A stretch of 64,000 nucleotides of DNA from a bacterium (GCA_020444425.1 JAHLLB010000001.1:202938-266937); one strand, 5' to 3'. Counted from the stretch's first letter, positions 16,954 through 25,822 are shown. Numbers and translations are program-made. The notes: a model not told the origin generated them from the letters alone.

Positions 16954-18528
16954 TTATTTGAGATACACCACCTTCCGAGACGCCTGCTGACCTCCGCCAC
17001 TCATCCGCAACAGGTACACCCCCGACGCCAGCCCGTCCGGCGCGGTCCAGGAGATCGTCTGATGTCCGGATCGTTGACCGAGTGAGATCGTGTTGACACG
17101 TTGTCCCGTGATCGTGTACACGGCCATCTCAACGGAGGATGGTGTAGGCAAAGTGAAGGCAATCGTCACGGTCGAATTGAACGGATTCGGGTAGGCACGA
17201 ATGATTCCAAAATCGTGAGGATTAGGCGACAGTCTCCGGTTGTCCCAAACCGCGCTGCCCTGGTCGTAATAGTGCATGCCGATGTCGGCGATGGTGCTGT
17301 CCGGGTCGTGCGGATTGTCGGGATCGCCGGCGTCAATGGCGGGCGAAGTGGAAAGCAGATGGAATAGATCCTCGGATTCTGGGTCGAACTCAGGGTCCAT
17401 GAATAAGTTGAAATGAGGATCGCAGGAATCGCCGTTGACGTTGACCATCGTGATTTCTTCGAAATGAATGACTGGTGATCGCGGTTCCTCGGTCAGCATG
17501 TTTTCACAATTGTTGTAAAAGATGTTATAGTAGGGTATTGTACCATTACCATAGGAATAAATCGCTGCATCACCGATATTATTAGAAATTATGCAATTAC
17601 GTATTTGCGAAGCATCGAAGTAGAATACAGAACCATGCTGACCGGCTGTGTTATTCACCAACACACAGTTTTCTACACTAGTTGTTCCGTATAATGGCCT
17701 GTAGAAGACGCCACCATCGTATGTTGCTGAGTTGTTCTCAAACAGGGAATAGGTGGCGGAGAAGTGACCTTGCGCATAAACAGCCCCTCCATTTGCTGCA
17801 GTATTATTCGTGAAACGACAACTATCTGCTACTACACCAGCGCTTCCATTGTAAACCGCTGAATTCTGATTCGAGTCAAATACTGTCTTGTCACAATAAA
17901 CAGTTGAACCGACCACCGCTAGTCCACGTCCCGCGTTATTCGCGATTACAGACTCACGAAGTTTGAGGGTGACAAAGTAACCGTAATAACCATCGCCGTC
18001 ATTGTTTGTCAGATCGGAATAGAATACAGTGTCATAAAATGCCGATTGGCAATAGATCCCGCCGCCTTCTTCCGTGTCATCTGAATTGTAGGATACTCGG
18101 CTGTGTGTCAGCTTCAGAATACTGGAGTAGCAATAAATCCCGTTGTCGTCACTTCCGGTCACAACCGTGTGATCCAGACCGATGTACGAATAGTCCAGTA
18201 CGTCGATACCGCTCCACGCTTGATCTTCATCGTACCGCGTGAAGTAGACGCTGTCGTCTTCAGCTCCGTTTGCGACCAGCGTGCCGTTCACCAGGCAGCG
18301 TGTGCCCGGATAGAACCGCAGGTGCACACCGGCGGACAAGGACCACTGGTGGCCGTCGGCAACCGATACGTCGCCGATCACGTCGTACACGCCAGCGGCC
18401 AATGTCCCCGACTGCGGGCCGGAGAGTTCCTGCTGGGCGTGGAGGGTGAGAGGGATGCAGGCAAGGATGGTTGCGCAGAGAATCAACCCTGGTAATGTGT
18501 GAGGCCGTTTGTGGGAATACGTGGTCAT
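16954..18528 (-). CDS. Secreted right-handed beta-helix protein with YPNPFN C-terminal domain
   Basis: About 524 residues from the ATG at 18528, preceded by GGGGGA; the track form adds 37 unlikely residues. A signal peptide (about 1-32, ending LTLHAQ) leads into repeating Asn-, Tyr- and Ser-rich coils typical of parallel beta-helix or pectate-lyase-like folds (about 50-400). The C-terminal 85 residues start with AYPNPFNSTVTIAF and end in SRKVVYLK, a sorting-type domain of the Bacteroidetes type IX kind. The coding stretch about 17480-18080 is clearly more AT-rich than the flanks. No catalytic site was recognised; it may be a surface carbohydrate-binding or carbohydrate-active protein. Confidence 0.87.
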   Translation of the reverse strand: MTTYSHKRPHTLPGLILCATILACIPLTLHAQQELSGPQSGTLAAGVYDVIGDVSVADGHQWSLSAGVHLRFYPGTRCLVNGTLVANGAEDDSVYFTRYDEDQAWSGIDVLDYSYIGLDHTVVTGSDDNGIYCYSSILKLTHSRVSYNSDDTEEGGGIYCQSAFYDTVFYSDLTNNDGDGYYGYFVTLKLRESVIANNAGRGLAVVGSTVYCDKTVFDSNQNSAVYNGSAGVVADSCRFTNNTAANGGAVYAQGHFSATYSLFENNSATYDGGVFYRPLYGTTSVENCVLVNNTAGQHGSVFYFDASQIRNCIISNNIGDAAIYSYGNGTIPYYNIFYNNCENMLTEEPRSPVIHFEEITMVNVNGDSCDPHFNLFMDPEFDPESEDLFHLLSTSPAIDAGDPDNPHDPDSTIADIGMHYYDQGSAVWDNRRLSPNPHDFGIIRAYPNPFNSTVTIAFTLPTPSSVEMAVYTITGQRVNTISLGQRSGHQTISWTAPDGLASGVYLLRMSGGGQQASRKVVYLK

Positions 18529-18790
18529 AGGTCCCCCGCTGGTTGCTGTAACTTTGCATCCGGAGGGTTCGCATGCAAGTGGTCCTTGTGGATCGTTTAA
18601 TGCGGGGCATGGACGGGTTTGTGGTTTGCAGTCCTCCACAACCGCGAATCCGGTATTATCTTGTGGGATCGGTGGTGTCCGGGTTGACGATCAGCGCAGC
18701 CTCGGAGCCCGGAGCCCGTCCCTGAGCGACCGATTGGAGTGACCGAGCGTCCTGTGGTTGAAAGCAACACACGTGTGGTGCAAGAAACAG

Positions 18791-19309
18791 ATGAAAACGT
18801 TTGAAGAGTTGCTGAAACCTGTGTACCCCGAACTCGTGCGGTATTCGCGTGCGATGGCTGGCTCGAGTGCGGATGGTGACGACCTGTTGCAGGACGCTCT
18901 GCTGAACGCGTGGCGGAAGGTTCACACGTTGCGTGACCCGGACGGCTTCAAGTTCTGGATGTTGAAGATCATCAAGAACGCGAACATCAGCCGCGAACGG
19001 TCACGAAAGTTCAAGAGCTGGATTGGGCTGGAGGCGATCCAACGAATTCCGGCTTCAGAACCGATGTCTTATGAGGACAAGGATCTGGTGCGGACCGCGT
19101 TGGCGAAGGTGCCGAAGGACCAGCGTGAAGCGGTCATCTTGTACGAGATCCTCGGGATGTCGGTGAAGGAGATCGCGAAGCAACAGAAAGCGAGTGAGTC
19201 GGCGGTGAAGAACCGGCTGTCGCGTGGACGCAAGCGTCTGCGGGTCGAGGTGTCAGCACTCACAACATTGGAGAAGGGTCATGGACAAGCGTTTGCCGAA
19301 AGCTGTTGA
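18791..19309 (+). CDS. ECF-type RNA polymerase sigma factor
   Basis: About 172 residues from the ATG at 18791; the track TTG start 33 nt upstream is less likely. Sigma region 2 is seen at DLLQDALLNAWRKV and following residues (about 25-95), and region 4 at LPKDQREAVILYEILGMSVKEIA with the helix-turn-helix SESAVKNRLSRGRKRLR (about 105-160). Two-domain architecture without region 3 defines the ECF group. Its 3' end overlaps the next gene by 29 nt, which suggests translational coupling with that membrane protein as its anti-sigma factor. The regulon is unknown. Confidence 0.9.
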   Translation: MKTFEELLKPVYPELVRYSRAMAGSSADGDDLLQDALLNAWRKVHTLRDPDGFKFWMLKIIKNANISRERSRKFKSWIGLEAIQRIPASEPMSYEDKDLVRTALAKVPKDQREAVILYEILGMSVKEIAKQQKASESAVKNRLSRGRKRLRVEVSALTTLEKGHGQAFAESC

Positions 19310-20045
19310 GCATGGGCTGCACGAGCTGTCCGAGGAACAACCGGACGACTTCCAGCTCGAACGTTCCCTGGCCCGAGTGCGTCAACACCACTCCCACAGG
19401 AGAACCCGATTCATGAACAAGACTTGGATTCCGGTCGCGGTTGTCGCGGTGATTTTCGCCGCCCTGTTGCTGATCCCGGCGACGTACACGGTCACAGTTG
19501 GTTCGATTGTCGAGATTTCCATCCCGAGTTCGGATGCCTCGCTGGCGCAAACCATCGCCGATGCGACTAGCGACCTGCCCGGCGTGCAAAGCGCCAACAT
19601 GATGATGACCCCGGACGGTCTGACCTTGCGTTTCGCCAGTTCGGAGACAAACCAGTCTGCGGTCAAGCACACCATTCTCGATGCGACTGAATCCATGCTT
19701 GCCGGCATGGACTACGATGTCAGCACCGAAGCGGTGACGGTTGAACGTGGTGGCAACGCCCTCGCGGCGATCACCGGCGGAACGATCCGGATCAATGTGG
19801 ACGGCATGAGCGATAACGAAATCGAAGCCGCGATTGCGTCCGCGATTGTCGGCCAGGGCATGACACCGACGATGGTCGATGTACAGACCTCGGCGGATGG
19901 CACCCAGCGTGAGATCCAGATCGAGATGGAAGGCGATATCCCGGAAGGTGAAGAACGAACCTTCCAGTTCGAATTCCAGGGAGAAGGCGAAGGGGCCGAT
20001 GTCCAGGCTCAGCGCCAGATCGAATGGCACGAAGAGACGGAATAA
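19281..20045 (+). CDS. Putative membrane anti-sigma factor
   Basis: About 254 residues from the ATG at 19281, preceded by GGAGAAGG; the track form adds 19 residues that overlap the sigma gene further. A cytoplasmic N-terminal part of about 45 residues contains a charged amphipathic stretch (FQLERSLARVRQHHSHRR), one TM helix follows (about 48-70, IPVAVVAVIFAALLLIP), then an extracytoplasmic domain of about 180 residues with two similar halves and an acidic end. There is no Cys/His zinc motif of the ZAS class. The anti-sigma role is inferred from topology and the overlap with the ECF gene; the outer domain matches nothing I recognise. Confidence 0.7.
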   Translation: MDKRLPKAVEHGLHELSEEQPDDFQLERSLARVRQHHSHRRTRFMNKTWIPVAVVAVIFAALLLIPATYTVTVGSIVEISIPSSDASLAQTIADATSDLPGVQSANMMMTPDGLTLRFASSETNQSAVKHTILDATESMLAGMDYDVSTEAVTVERGGNALAAITGGTIRINVDGMSDNEIEAAIASAIVGQGMTPTMVDVQTSADGTQREIQIEMEGDIPEGEERTFQFEFQGEGEGADVQAQRQIEWHEETE

Positions 20046-20074
20046 CCCACACCGTCAACGTGTCATGGAACCGG

Positions 20075-20104
20075 AAAAGGCCACTGCTATCGCGGTGGTC
20101 TTTT
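20075..20104 (+). terminator. Intrinsic terminator after sigma/anti-sigma operon
   Basis: A stem AAAAGGCCACTG / CGGTGGTCTTTT (two G-T pairs) with a 6-nt loop and a plus-strand TTTTCTT tail, 30 bp behind the stop codon. Confidence 0.8.
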
Positions 20105-20116
20105 CTTGTGGACAAC

Positions 20117-20218
20117 GGGGACATGTGGCCGGAGTGAGGAGATGTGTTCGGTGAGAAACGTTGATCATTGACGAAGCTGGATTTGATGCGTTTCAAGTCA
20201 AGCCGGACACGTGTCCCC
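20117..20218. repeat. GGGGACA hairpin element 6
   Basis: A 102-bp element with arms GGGGACATGTGGCCGG and CCGGACACGTGTCCCC, 14 of 16 positions matching, 4 kb away from the main cluster and with a different inner arm. Confidence 0.72.
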
Positions 20219-20236
20219 CTCCCTGCCAATGATTCC

Positions 20237-20339
20237 GGGGATACCTGCCGGCACGCACGCCTCTCTCACGGAATCCACGGTCTCAAGCTACAGACCCTCT
20301 CACACCGACGATCCATTGTCCAGTGCCGCAGATGTCCCC
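20237..20339. repeat. GGGGACA hairpin element 7
   Basis: A 103-bp element with arms GGGGATACCTGCCGGCAC and GTGCCGCAGATGTCCCC. It follows element 6 after 18 bp, the same pair arrangement as elements 1 and 2. Its right end lies 16 bp from the nadE stop codon. Confidence 0.65.
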
Positions 20340-20354
20340 ATGCCGTAATGCCTG

Positions 20355-22013
20355 CTACTTCTTCCACGACACCCGCGCGGCGATGGGCATCCGCCGCCCC
20401 GCCCCGAACGCCTTCTGGCTGACACGCAACCCGGGCGCCGCCTGCCAGCGCTTGTACTCGTTGATCTGCACCGTGCGTACCACCCACTCCACGATCTCGC
20501 GGTCGAATCCGCGTGAGACGATTTCCTCCGGCCCCGCGCCTTCCTCGAGGAACGCTGCGAGGATACCGTCGAGGATGTCGTACTCCGGCAGGGAATCCTG
20601 ATCCTTCTGATCCGGTGCCAGTTCGGCGGAGGGCGCCTTGGTGATGATGATGTCCGGAATGATCTCACGGTCACGGTTGTACCAGCGCGCGAGACGGTAG
20701 ACATTCGTCTTCAGCAGGTCGCTGATCACCGCGAGGCCGCCGTCCATGTCACCGTACAGCGTGCAGTATCCCACCGCCAGCTCGCTCTTGTTGCCGGTGG
20801 TCAGCAATAAGGCGCCGGTCTTGTTCGAGAATGCCATCAAGAGCGTGCCACGGATACGCGCCTGCAGGTTTTCCTCGGTCACATTCGGTGCCATTCCGGC
20901 GAACGGTTCGGCCAGCGCATCGTTGAACGAGTTGAAAATGGGCGCGATGGGAACGGTGTCGCAGCGAATCCCGAGGTTTTTCGCCAGCTGGATCGAATCG
21001 TCAACCGATCCGGCGGACGAGATGTGCGAAGGCATGGTTACGCCGCGCACGTTTTCCGCACCCAGCGCGTCCACGGCGATGCACGCGGTCAGCGCGCTGT
21101 CGATCCCGCCGGAAAGGCCGATGACGGCGTGCTTGAATCCGCACTTGCGCATGTAGTCCTTCAATCCGAGCACCAGAGCACGCCGCAACGACTCGAGTTC
21201 GGGCAGATCCTCGGCGACTTCCGGAGCGTTCGTGGCGGAGGTATTGACCACACGGACGTCTGATTCGAACGCCGGCAGCAGCTCGATCAACCGCCCCTCA
21301 CGGTCGCAGAGGTTGGATCGACCGTCGAAGATGAGTTCATCGTTCGCCCCGACCTGGCACACGGAGAGGAACGGCACACCGTGCTTGCGAGCGTGGAAAC
21401 CGTTCCGCTCGAAGCGATTGACTTCCTTGTGCATGTTGTAGGGTGAGGCGGTGATGTTGATTAACAGTGTCGCGCCTTGCTCCGCTAGATCCTGAATCGG
21501 GTTGTCGGCGTAGATCAGAGTCTGCTCGAACTCGGGATCATTCCACGCGTCCTCACAGATGCCAACCCCCAGCTTCTCACCGGCAAACTCAACGACGTGG
21601 TAGTTGTCTTCCCCGCCGGAATCGAAGTAGCGGAGTTCGTCGAAAACGTCATACGTCGGCAACAACCACTTGTGCTGCTCGAGCAGGATCTCGCCATTCT
21701 GGATCAACAGGGCCGCGTTGGCCAATCCCTTGCCGCGCGAGTTGCCGTTCCGCCGTGGCGCACCAAACAAGAGGCCGAGCTGCGGGTAGCGTCGTGACAA
21801 CTCGAGCATCTCCTCTACCCCGCTCTCGACGAGGTCGAGGAACCAGCGGAATGTGACCAGGTCGCGTGGTGGATAGCCGGACAATACCAGCTCCGGGTAG
21901 ACGACGAGGTCAACATTCGAGGTGTCGAGAGTGGTGAGGGCGTCGGCCATGCGGCGGACGTTGCCATGCACGTCTCCGACAACAGGATTGATCTGCGCGA
22001 CTGCGATACGCAT
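20355..22013 (-). CDS. nadE: Glutamine-hydrolysing NAD+ synthetase
   Basis: Makes NAD+ from deamido-NAD+, ATP and glutamine. From the ATG at 22013 (MRIAVAQINPVVGDV) it is 552 residues. The N-terminal nitrilase-type glutaminase (about 1-250) shows the catalytic triad: Glu in VVYPELVLSGYPPRDL, Lys in EQHKWLLPTYDVFDE and Cys in GVGICEDAW. The synthetase domain (about 270-552) has the P-loop LSGGIDSALTA and LLTTGNKSELAVGYCTLYGD. The 20 extra N-terminal residues of the track ORF have no support. Monocistronic; its 3' end abuts repeat elements. Confidence 0.95.
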   Translation of the reverse strand: MRIAVAQINPVVGDVHGNVRRMADALTTLDTSNVDLVVYPELVLSGYPPRDLVTFRWFLDLVESGVEEMLELSRRYPQLGLLFGAPRRNGNSRGKGLANAALLIQNGEILLEQHKWLLPTYDVFDELRYFDSGGEDNYHVVEFAGEKLGVGICEDAWNDPEFEQTLIYADNPIQDLAEQGATLLINITASPYNMHKEVNRFERNGFHARKHGVPFLSVCQVGANDELIFDGRSNLCDREGRLIELLPAFESDVRVVNTSATNAPEVAEDLPELESLRRALVLGLKDYMRKCGFKHAVIGLSGGIDSALTACIAVDALGAENVRGVTMPSHISSAGSVDDSIQLAKNLGIRCDTVPIAPIFNSFNDALAEPFAGMAPNVTEENLQARIRGTLLMAFSNKTGALLLTTGNKSELAVGYCTLYGDMDGGLAVISDLLKTNVYRLARWYNRDREIIPDIIITKAPSAELAPDQKDQDSLPEYDILDGILAAFLEEGAGPEEIVSRGFDREIVEWVVRTVQINEYKRWQAAPGLRVSQKAFGAGRRMPIAARVSWKK

Positions 22014-22558
22014 CGGGGTGAGGTCTCCGCAAACTGTGTTCGGACGTTGGGAAAGTACGCGTGGCTGCGTCACAACTCAGCCTCGGACAAGGTTCCGGAG
22101 AGCAGGCAGAATGTCAAGAGGCAGCTCGGGGAAGGTGCTCCGGGTTGACGCTCGGTTCAGCACGTTGAGGCGACCGGAATGCTCCCCTACCACTCGCGAA
22201 GACGGTGACAGAGCGGACAACAAGAAGTCGGGTTCGTTCGTCAATAGCGAGACCGAGAGCCGTTTTTCCAGTCCCTCTCTTGTGGATTTGGGCGCTGGCA
22301 TTGGCACGAATTCAGCTCGTATGTTGTTTTCGTTGAACCTGAACCGAATTCTCAGCGTATTCGCTTACGTTAGAGATTGCGAATGATGCTGACAGCGGAT
22401 CGTTGTTGAGATTACAGTTCTGGTTGTGCGGGCTGTCCGCAGACTTCTCAGCGCATTATCTTCTGCGGATATCATGGGATTCAGCCGTGGCAGGCTGAAG
22501 GGAGATGACCAGGCGGGTCGACAGTACGGCACCCGTCTGCAACGGGAGAAGGGGACGC
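22014..22558. other. Divergent intergenic region nadE / outer-membrane barrel gene
   Basis: About 545 bp between two divergent starts, so it should hold both promoters. I could not assign them with confidence. A 76-codon minus-strand ORF (22077-22307) has no recognisable domain. No repeat family member was found here. Confidence 0.45.
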
Positions 22559-24016
22559 ATGCGACTCGAGACTGGTCGGTTGCTGCTGCTGTTAATCCTC
22601 GTAGGACTTGCCTCAACTGCTTTTGCGGACATTCCCATCAACGAACGGGTCAGTATTGACGGGAACCTGCGTTTCCGCGGCTTCATCGACGATCGTGACT
22701 TCGATTCGGTGAACACCGATCCCGCGTATTATGCCACCATGCGGACCATGATCGGGTTCAAGATCCAGGCGACGGACGATGTGTTGTTCCGTGCCAAGAT
22801 CCGCGACTCCCGTTATGTCGGCGTGCCGTACACGAATACCGTCCCAGGTGGTGCGGACGCGACCACAGTCAACACTCAATCCTCGAGTCAGCTTGAACTG
22901 CAGGAAGGGTATCTGTTTGCCAATGATATCCTCGGCACCCGTCTCGACCTCCAGATCGGCCGGTTTGAGATGGAGTACGGCCGCGGGCGACTGCTCGGCG
23001 CGTCCGGGTGGAACGTTGCAGGACCGCGCGCGTACGACGGTTTCCGCTTCATGTGGCACAAACCCGGTTTCCAACTGGATGTGTTCGCCTCGATCATCCG
23101 GGACTATTCGTTTGGCACGATTTGGCCGAACTACCGACCCCCAAACGGCTGGGTCGGTGGGATCTACCAGTACTCGGAAAATGCTGGCTACAACGAACAG
23201 AAACGCTACCTCGCCGGTGTTGCCGCCAGCTTCATGGACGGCGCGCTGCAACCGTTATTGTTGATCGACTACGACACGTTCGACAACACCTATACCTACG
23301 AGTCCGGTGACTGGGTGCCGGGCACCATCGCAGCGCAGAAAGAACAGGAATTCTGGATTACTCCGGCGCTGTACACCAACTTCACGTTCAGTGAAGACGG
23401 CGGCAGCCGCTGGGAACTGGAAGGTGATTTTGCGGCACAGATGGGCGCGACCAACGACAACGGTGCCTATCCGGACAGTTACAGCCTGCTGAGTTTTCTC
23501 GCGGCGCTGGAAGTCCGTGTACATGGAAACGATAACAGCGAACCGTTCGTCGGAATCGGCGCGGACTACACCGGTGTCGGCGAAGGGGATGGCGACCCGC
23601 AGGACGTATACGTGTTCTACCAGGATTATTACACGCAGCACGCGTTCCGTGGTGCGATGGATTATTTCTGGAACGTGAACAACGGCCTCATCGACGGGTT
23701 CATCACTTTTGGCGCCACGCCAACCGATTGGCTGTGCCTCAAGGCGGACATCCACAACTTCAGCTTCGCGACCTCGCAGGGACGTGTCCGTCCCAACGGC
23801 AAGGTGGAAAACCTGAAGCAGCTGGGGCAGGAACTGGACCTGCTGGCGGGCTTCAAGATCAAGAAGGGGTTCCGTCTCGACGCCGGTTACAACATGTTCT
23901 TCCCGACGCAAGAGTTTGCGATGCGTCTGAACCAGACGGTGTACACGCCGGGCGTGCCGAACCAGTCGGACGCGTTCAGCTACTATGCGTACCTCGTGTT
24001 CACAACGATGTTCTAA
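22559..24016 (+). CDS. Alginate-export-type outer-membrane beta-barrel protein
   Basis: About 485 residues from the ATG at 22559, preceded by GGAGAAGGGG. A signal peptide (about 1-24, LLLLLILVGLASTAFA) precedes alternating amphipathic strands over the whole length, with LELQEGYLFAND, LDLQIGRFEMEYGRGRLLG and a terminal TMF aromatic residue. The IGRxxxxYGxxRL pattern after an early LxEAY/LQEGY segment is typical of the alginate_exp porin family (AlgE-like), many members of which are not tied to alginate. Probably a diffusion channel in the outer membrane; substrate unknown. No alginate genes occur nearby. Confidence 0.8.
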   Translation: MRLETGRLLLLLILVGLASTAFADIPINERVSIDGNLRFRGFIDDRDFDSVNTDPAYYATMRTMIGFKIQATDDVLFRAKIRDSRYVGVPYTNTVPGGADATTVNTQSSSQLELQEGYLFANDILGTRLDLQIGRFEMEYGRGRLLGASGWNVAGPRAYDGFRFMWHKPGFQLDVFASIIRDYSFGTIWPNYRPPNGWVGGIYQYSENAGYNEQKRYLAGVAASFMDGALQPLLLIDYDTFDNTYTYESGDWVPGTIAAQKEQEFWITPALYTNFTFSEDGGSRWELEGDFAAQMGATNDNGAYPDSYSLLSFLAALEVRVHGNDNSEPFVGIGADYTGVGEGDGDPQDVYVFYQDYYTQHAFRGAMDYFWNVNNGLIDGFITFGATPTDWLCLKADIHNFSFATSQGRVRPNGKVENLKQLGQELDLLAGFKIKKGFRLDAGYNMFFPTQEFAMRLNQTVYTPGVPNQSDAFSYYAYLVFTTMF

Positions 24017-24021
24017 CGGCG

Positions 24022-24112
24022 GGCTTTAGGCTTTAGGCTTTAGGCTATGGGCTATGGGCTATGGGCTATGGGCTGTGGGTCATAGGTTATAGGCTATAGC
24101 CTATGAGCTCTG
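24022..24112. repeat. Thirteen-heptamer array behind the barrel gene
   Basis: In strict 7-bp register: GGCTTTA x3, GGCTATG x4, GGCTGTG, GGTCATA, GGTTATA, GGCTATA, GCCTATG, AGCTCTG. The array begins 6 bp after the stop codon. The drifting units keep their length exactly, which argues for slippage or conversion by 7-nt steps. Confidence 0.88.
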
Positions 24113-24122
24113 TAAGATATGT

Positions 24123-24148
24123 GGCCGTGTCTGTTTACAGACGCGGCC
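24123..24148 (+). terminator. Hairpin, possible terminator of the barrel gene
   Basis: GGCCGTGTCTG-TTTA-CAGACGCGGCC, an 11-bp stem with one G-T pair. The downstream sequence has only scattered T residues, so termination is uncertain. Confidence 0.5.
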
Positions 24149-24220
24149 CTGTTGCTCTGGGACACCTGGATCGAAACAATCTTGCCCGTGTTGGCTTCGA
24201 CAACGCGGGTTTGTTGCTCA

Positions 24221-24274
24221 GCGGGTTGCGAACTGCGGGTTGCGAGCTGCGAGCTGCGAGCTGCGAGCTGCGGG
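24221..24274. repeat. Heptamer array GCGAGCT
   Basis: GCGGGTT, GCGAACT, GCGGGTT, then GCGAGCT x4 and a partial GCGGG, all in 7-bp register. Confidence 0.85.
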
Positions 24275-24373
24275 AAGGAAAACATATGTCACAGACTTAA
24301 GTCCGTGGTACTTTGTTTGGTGTCATCCTGAACGCAGTGAAGGATCTCCAATATATCTACACTTGAAAGTCAC

Positions 24374-24463
24374 GTCATTCTGAACGAAGTGAAGAAGATC
24401 GGGTTTGATTAACCGTTATCGAAGCTGGATCTTCTTCATTCCACTTCGTTCCATTCAGAATGA
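24374..24463. repeat. GTCATTCTGA inverted-repeat element, copy A
   Basis: About 90 bp beginning GTCATTCTGAACGAAGTGAAGAAGATC and ending with the imperfect inverse, ...CTTCGTTCCATTCAGAATGAC. A lone GTCATCCTGAACGCAGTGAAGGATCTCC half lies just before it at 24322. MITE-like layout, no ORF. Confidence 0.8.
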
Positions 24464-24503
24464 CACACATTTACAGTCAAACAGGTACCGATCGCTGGCT
24501 TGC

Positions 24504-24585
24504 ATTCACCACCAACCACCTACCGACCACCAACCAACCAACCACCTACCGACCACCGACAACCGACCACAGACAACCGGCTACC
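24504..24585. repeat. Heptamer array overlapping the O-antigen ligase stop codon
   Basis: ATTCACC, ACCAACC, ACCTACC, GACCACC, a 12-nt AACC run, then ACCTACC, GACCACC, GACAACC, GACCACA, GACAACC, GGCTACC. The last unit contains the stop codon (TAG on the minus strand) of the gene at 24581. Confidence 0.78.
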
Positions 24586-25822
24586 GTCCGCCGAGATCCG
24601 GCTTACGGCTCAGCCCAAGTGTGTAGCCAAGGAACAGCCCCATCGCAATCATGATCTCGCCGTCCAGCAGGTAGCACTGGGTCAACCCGGCGATCACCAA
24701 CCCGCCGAAGCCGAGCACTCCCCCCTGTGCCAGCAGGGACGGCAGGTCGCCGTGATCCGGCGTCAGCCAGAACAGGCGTACGCCGAGCACAACCACACTT
24801 CCGACCACCAGCAGCATCAGGATCAAGCCCGGATAACCGCTGACCGACAGCAACCAGAGTGGGTCGCTGTGCGGGTGTGCGAGGGAGACGAAATCGTGGT
24901 TGGGATCAACGCGTTGCTCTGCCTGTGTCCGCCACTGCCCCGGCCCGACACCGGTAACCGGGTTCTCCTGTCCCATCTCCAGCGACGCCTGCCACATCAG
25001 CACCCGGTCCTGCTCGCTGTGGGTGGACAGATTCGCGGCGTCCAGGATGCGGGTACGGAAACCATCGGAAAATGTGAACAGCCCGGCGATCAGCACCACT
25101 CCGGCGATCAGCGAAATGATCGCGACCTTCTTGTTGCGGGTAAGCAGGAACAGGACCAGCATCCCCGCAAGTCCCATCCACGGGCCACGCCGGAACGCGA
25201 GCACGACCGACAACAGGATGATCACCATCCCGGCCCACGCCCAGAACGCCTGCGCCTTGCGTTGTTTCACCGCCCACGGCAGCAACGCGAGGAAGAACAG
25301 CATCTGCATCCCGGCGAAGGTCAACGCCATGTTGAGCAGGCCGACCGGCAGGTAGAACGGGACGACCTCGTCGGGCATCGTCTCGATGAACTGGCCGTAG
25401 AGGAAATCGGTGCCGGTGAAGTATTGCACGATCCCGTTCAGGGCGCTGAACACACCTGCAATCATCAACGCCGGAATCAGCCAACGGATCGCGCCGTGTT
25501 GCTGAACAAGGTGGTAGGCGGCGTAGAATCCGAGCAATGCGACGAGAAACTTGGTCTGTAGAAAGTTCAGGCTGTCCATTGGATCCGGTGAGGCGATGGC
25601 AGCGATCACCAGCCACAGCAGCAGCGCGGCGATCAGGTAGTGCGTCGGAGTGAGCTTGCTGCGTGGTGTCCACCCGTTGAACAAGCCGATCACAGCGACG
25701 AGGAAGCCGATGCCGGCGAACACCTGCGCAAGGAAAATCCCGGTGACAATCGAGAACGCGAACGCCGCCAGCCATGCGGCGGTGAGCCAGGGTGTTTTCG
25801 CGGAGTGTGCTTTGGCAGTCAT
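24581..25822 (-). CDS. O-antigen ligase / polymerase family membrane protein
   Basis: About 413 residues from the ATG at 25822. Ten or more hydrophobic helices fill the chain, with the large periplasmic loop expected of the WaaL/Wzy_C superfamily between about residues 265 and 340; it contains QDRVLMWQASLEMGQENPVTGVGPGQW and a nearby His-Pro-His (LAHPHSDPLWLL), the usual signature where the conserved Arg and His act in sugar transfer. It probably joins O-antigen or another glycan to lipid A core in the inner membrane. Neighbouring glycosyltransferase and heptose genes fit. The name WaaL versus Wzy cannot be decided by sequence alone. Confidence 0.82.
   Translation of the reverse strand: MTAKAHSAKTPWLTAAWLAAFAFSIVTGIFLAQVFAGIGFLVAVIGLFNGWTPRSKLTPTHYLIAALLLWLVIAAIASPDPMDSLNFLQTKFLVALLGFYAAYHLVQQHGAIRWLIPALMIAGVFSALNGIVQYFTGTDFLYGQFIETMPDEVVPFYLPVGLLNMALTFAGMQMLFFLALLPWAVKQRKAQAFWAWAGMVIILLSVVLAFRRGPWMGLAGMLVLFLLTRNKKVAIISLIAGVVLIAGLFTFSDGFRTRILDAANLSTHSEQDRVLMWQASLEMGQENPVTGVGPGQWRTQAEQRVDPNHDFVSLAHPHSDPLWLLSVSGYPGLILMLLVVGSVVVLGVRLFWLTPDHGDLPSLLAQGGVLGFGGLVIAGLTQCYLLDGEIMIAMGLFLGYTLGLSRKPDLGGR

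Larger units (their letters stand above)
24017..24580. repeat. Intergenic region composed mostly of short repeats
   Basis: About 560 bp between convergent genes. It contains a 13-heptamer array, a hairpin, a second heptamer array, two GTCATYCTGA sequences that delimit an inverted-repeat element, and a third heptamer-like CA-rich array that runs into the stop of the O-antigen ligase gene. No gene is likely. Confidence 0.85.

Noticed and set aside
22077-22307. Minus-strand 76-codon ORF upstream of nadE
   Set aside because: No domain, no convincing ribosome binding site, and no sign of coding preference; kept as intergenic.
24500-25561. Long plus-strand ORF of 353 codons
   Set aside because: Antisense to the O-antigen ligase gene; His/Gln-rich shadow composition and it begins in a heptamer array.
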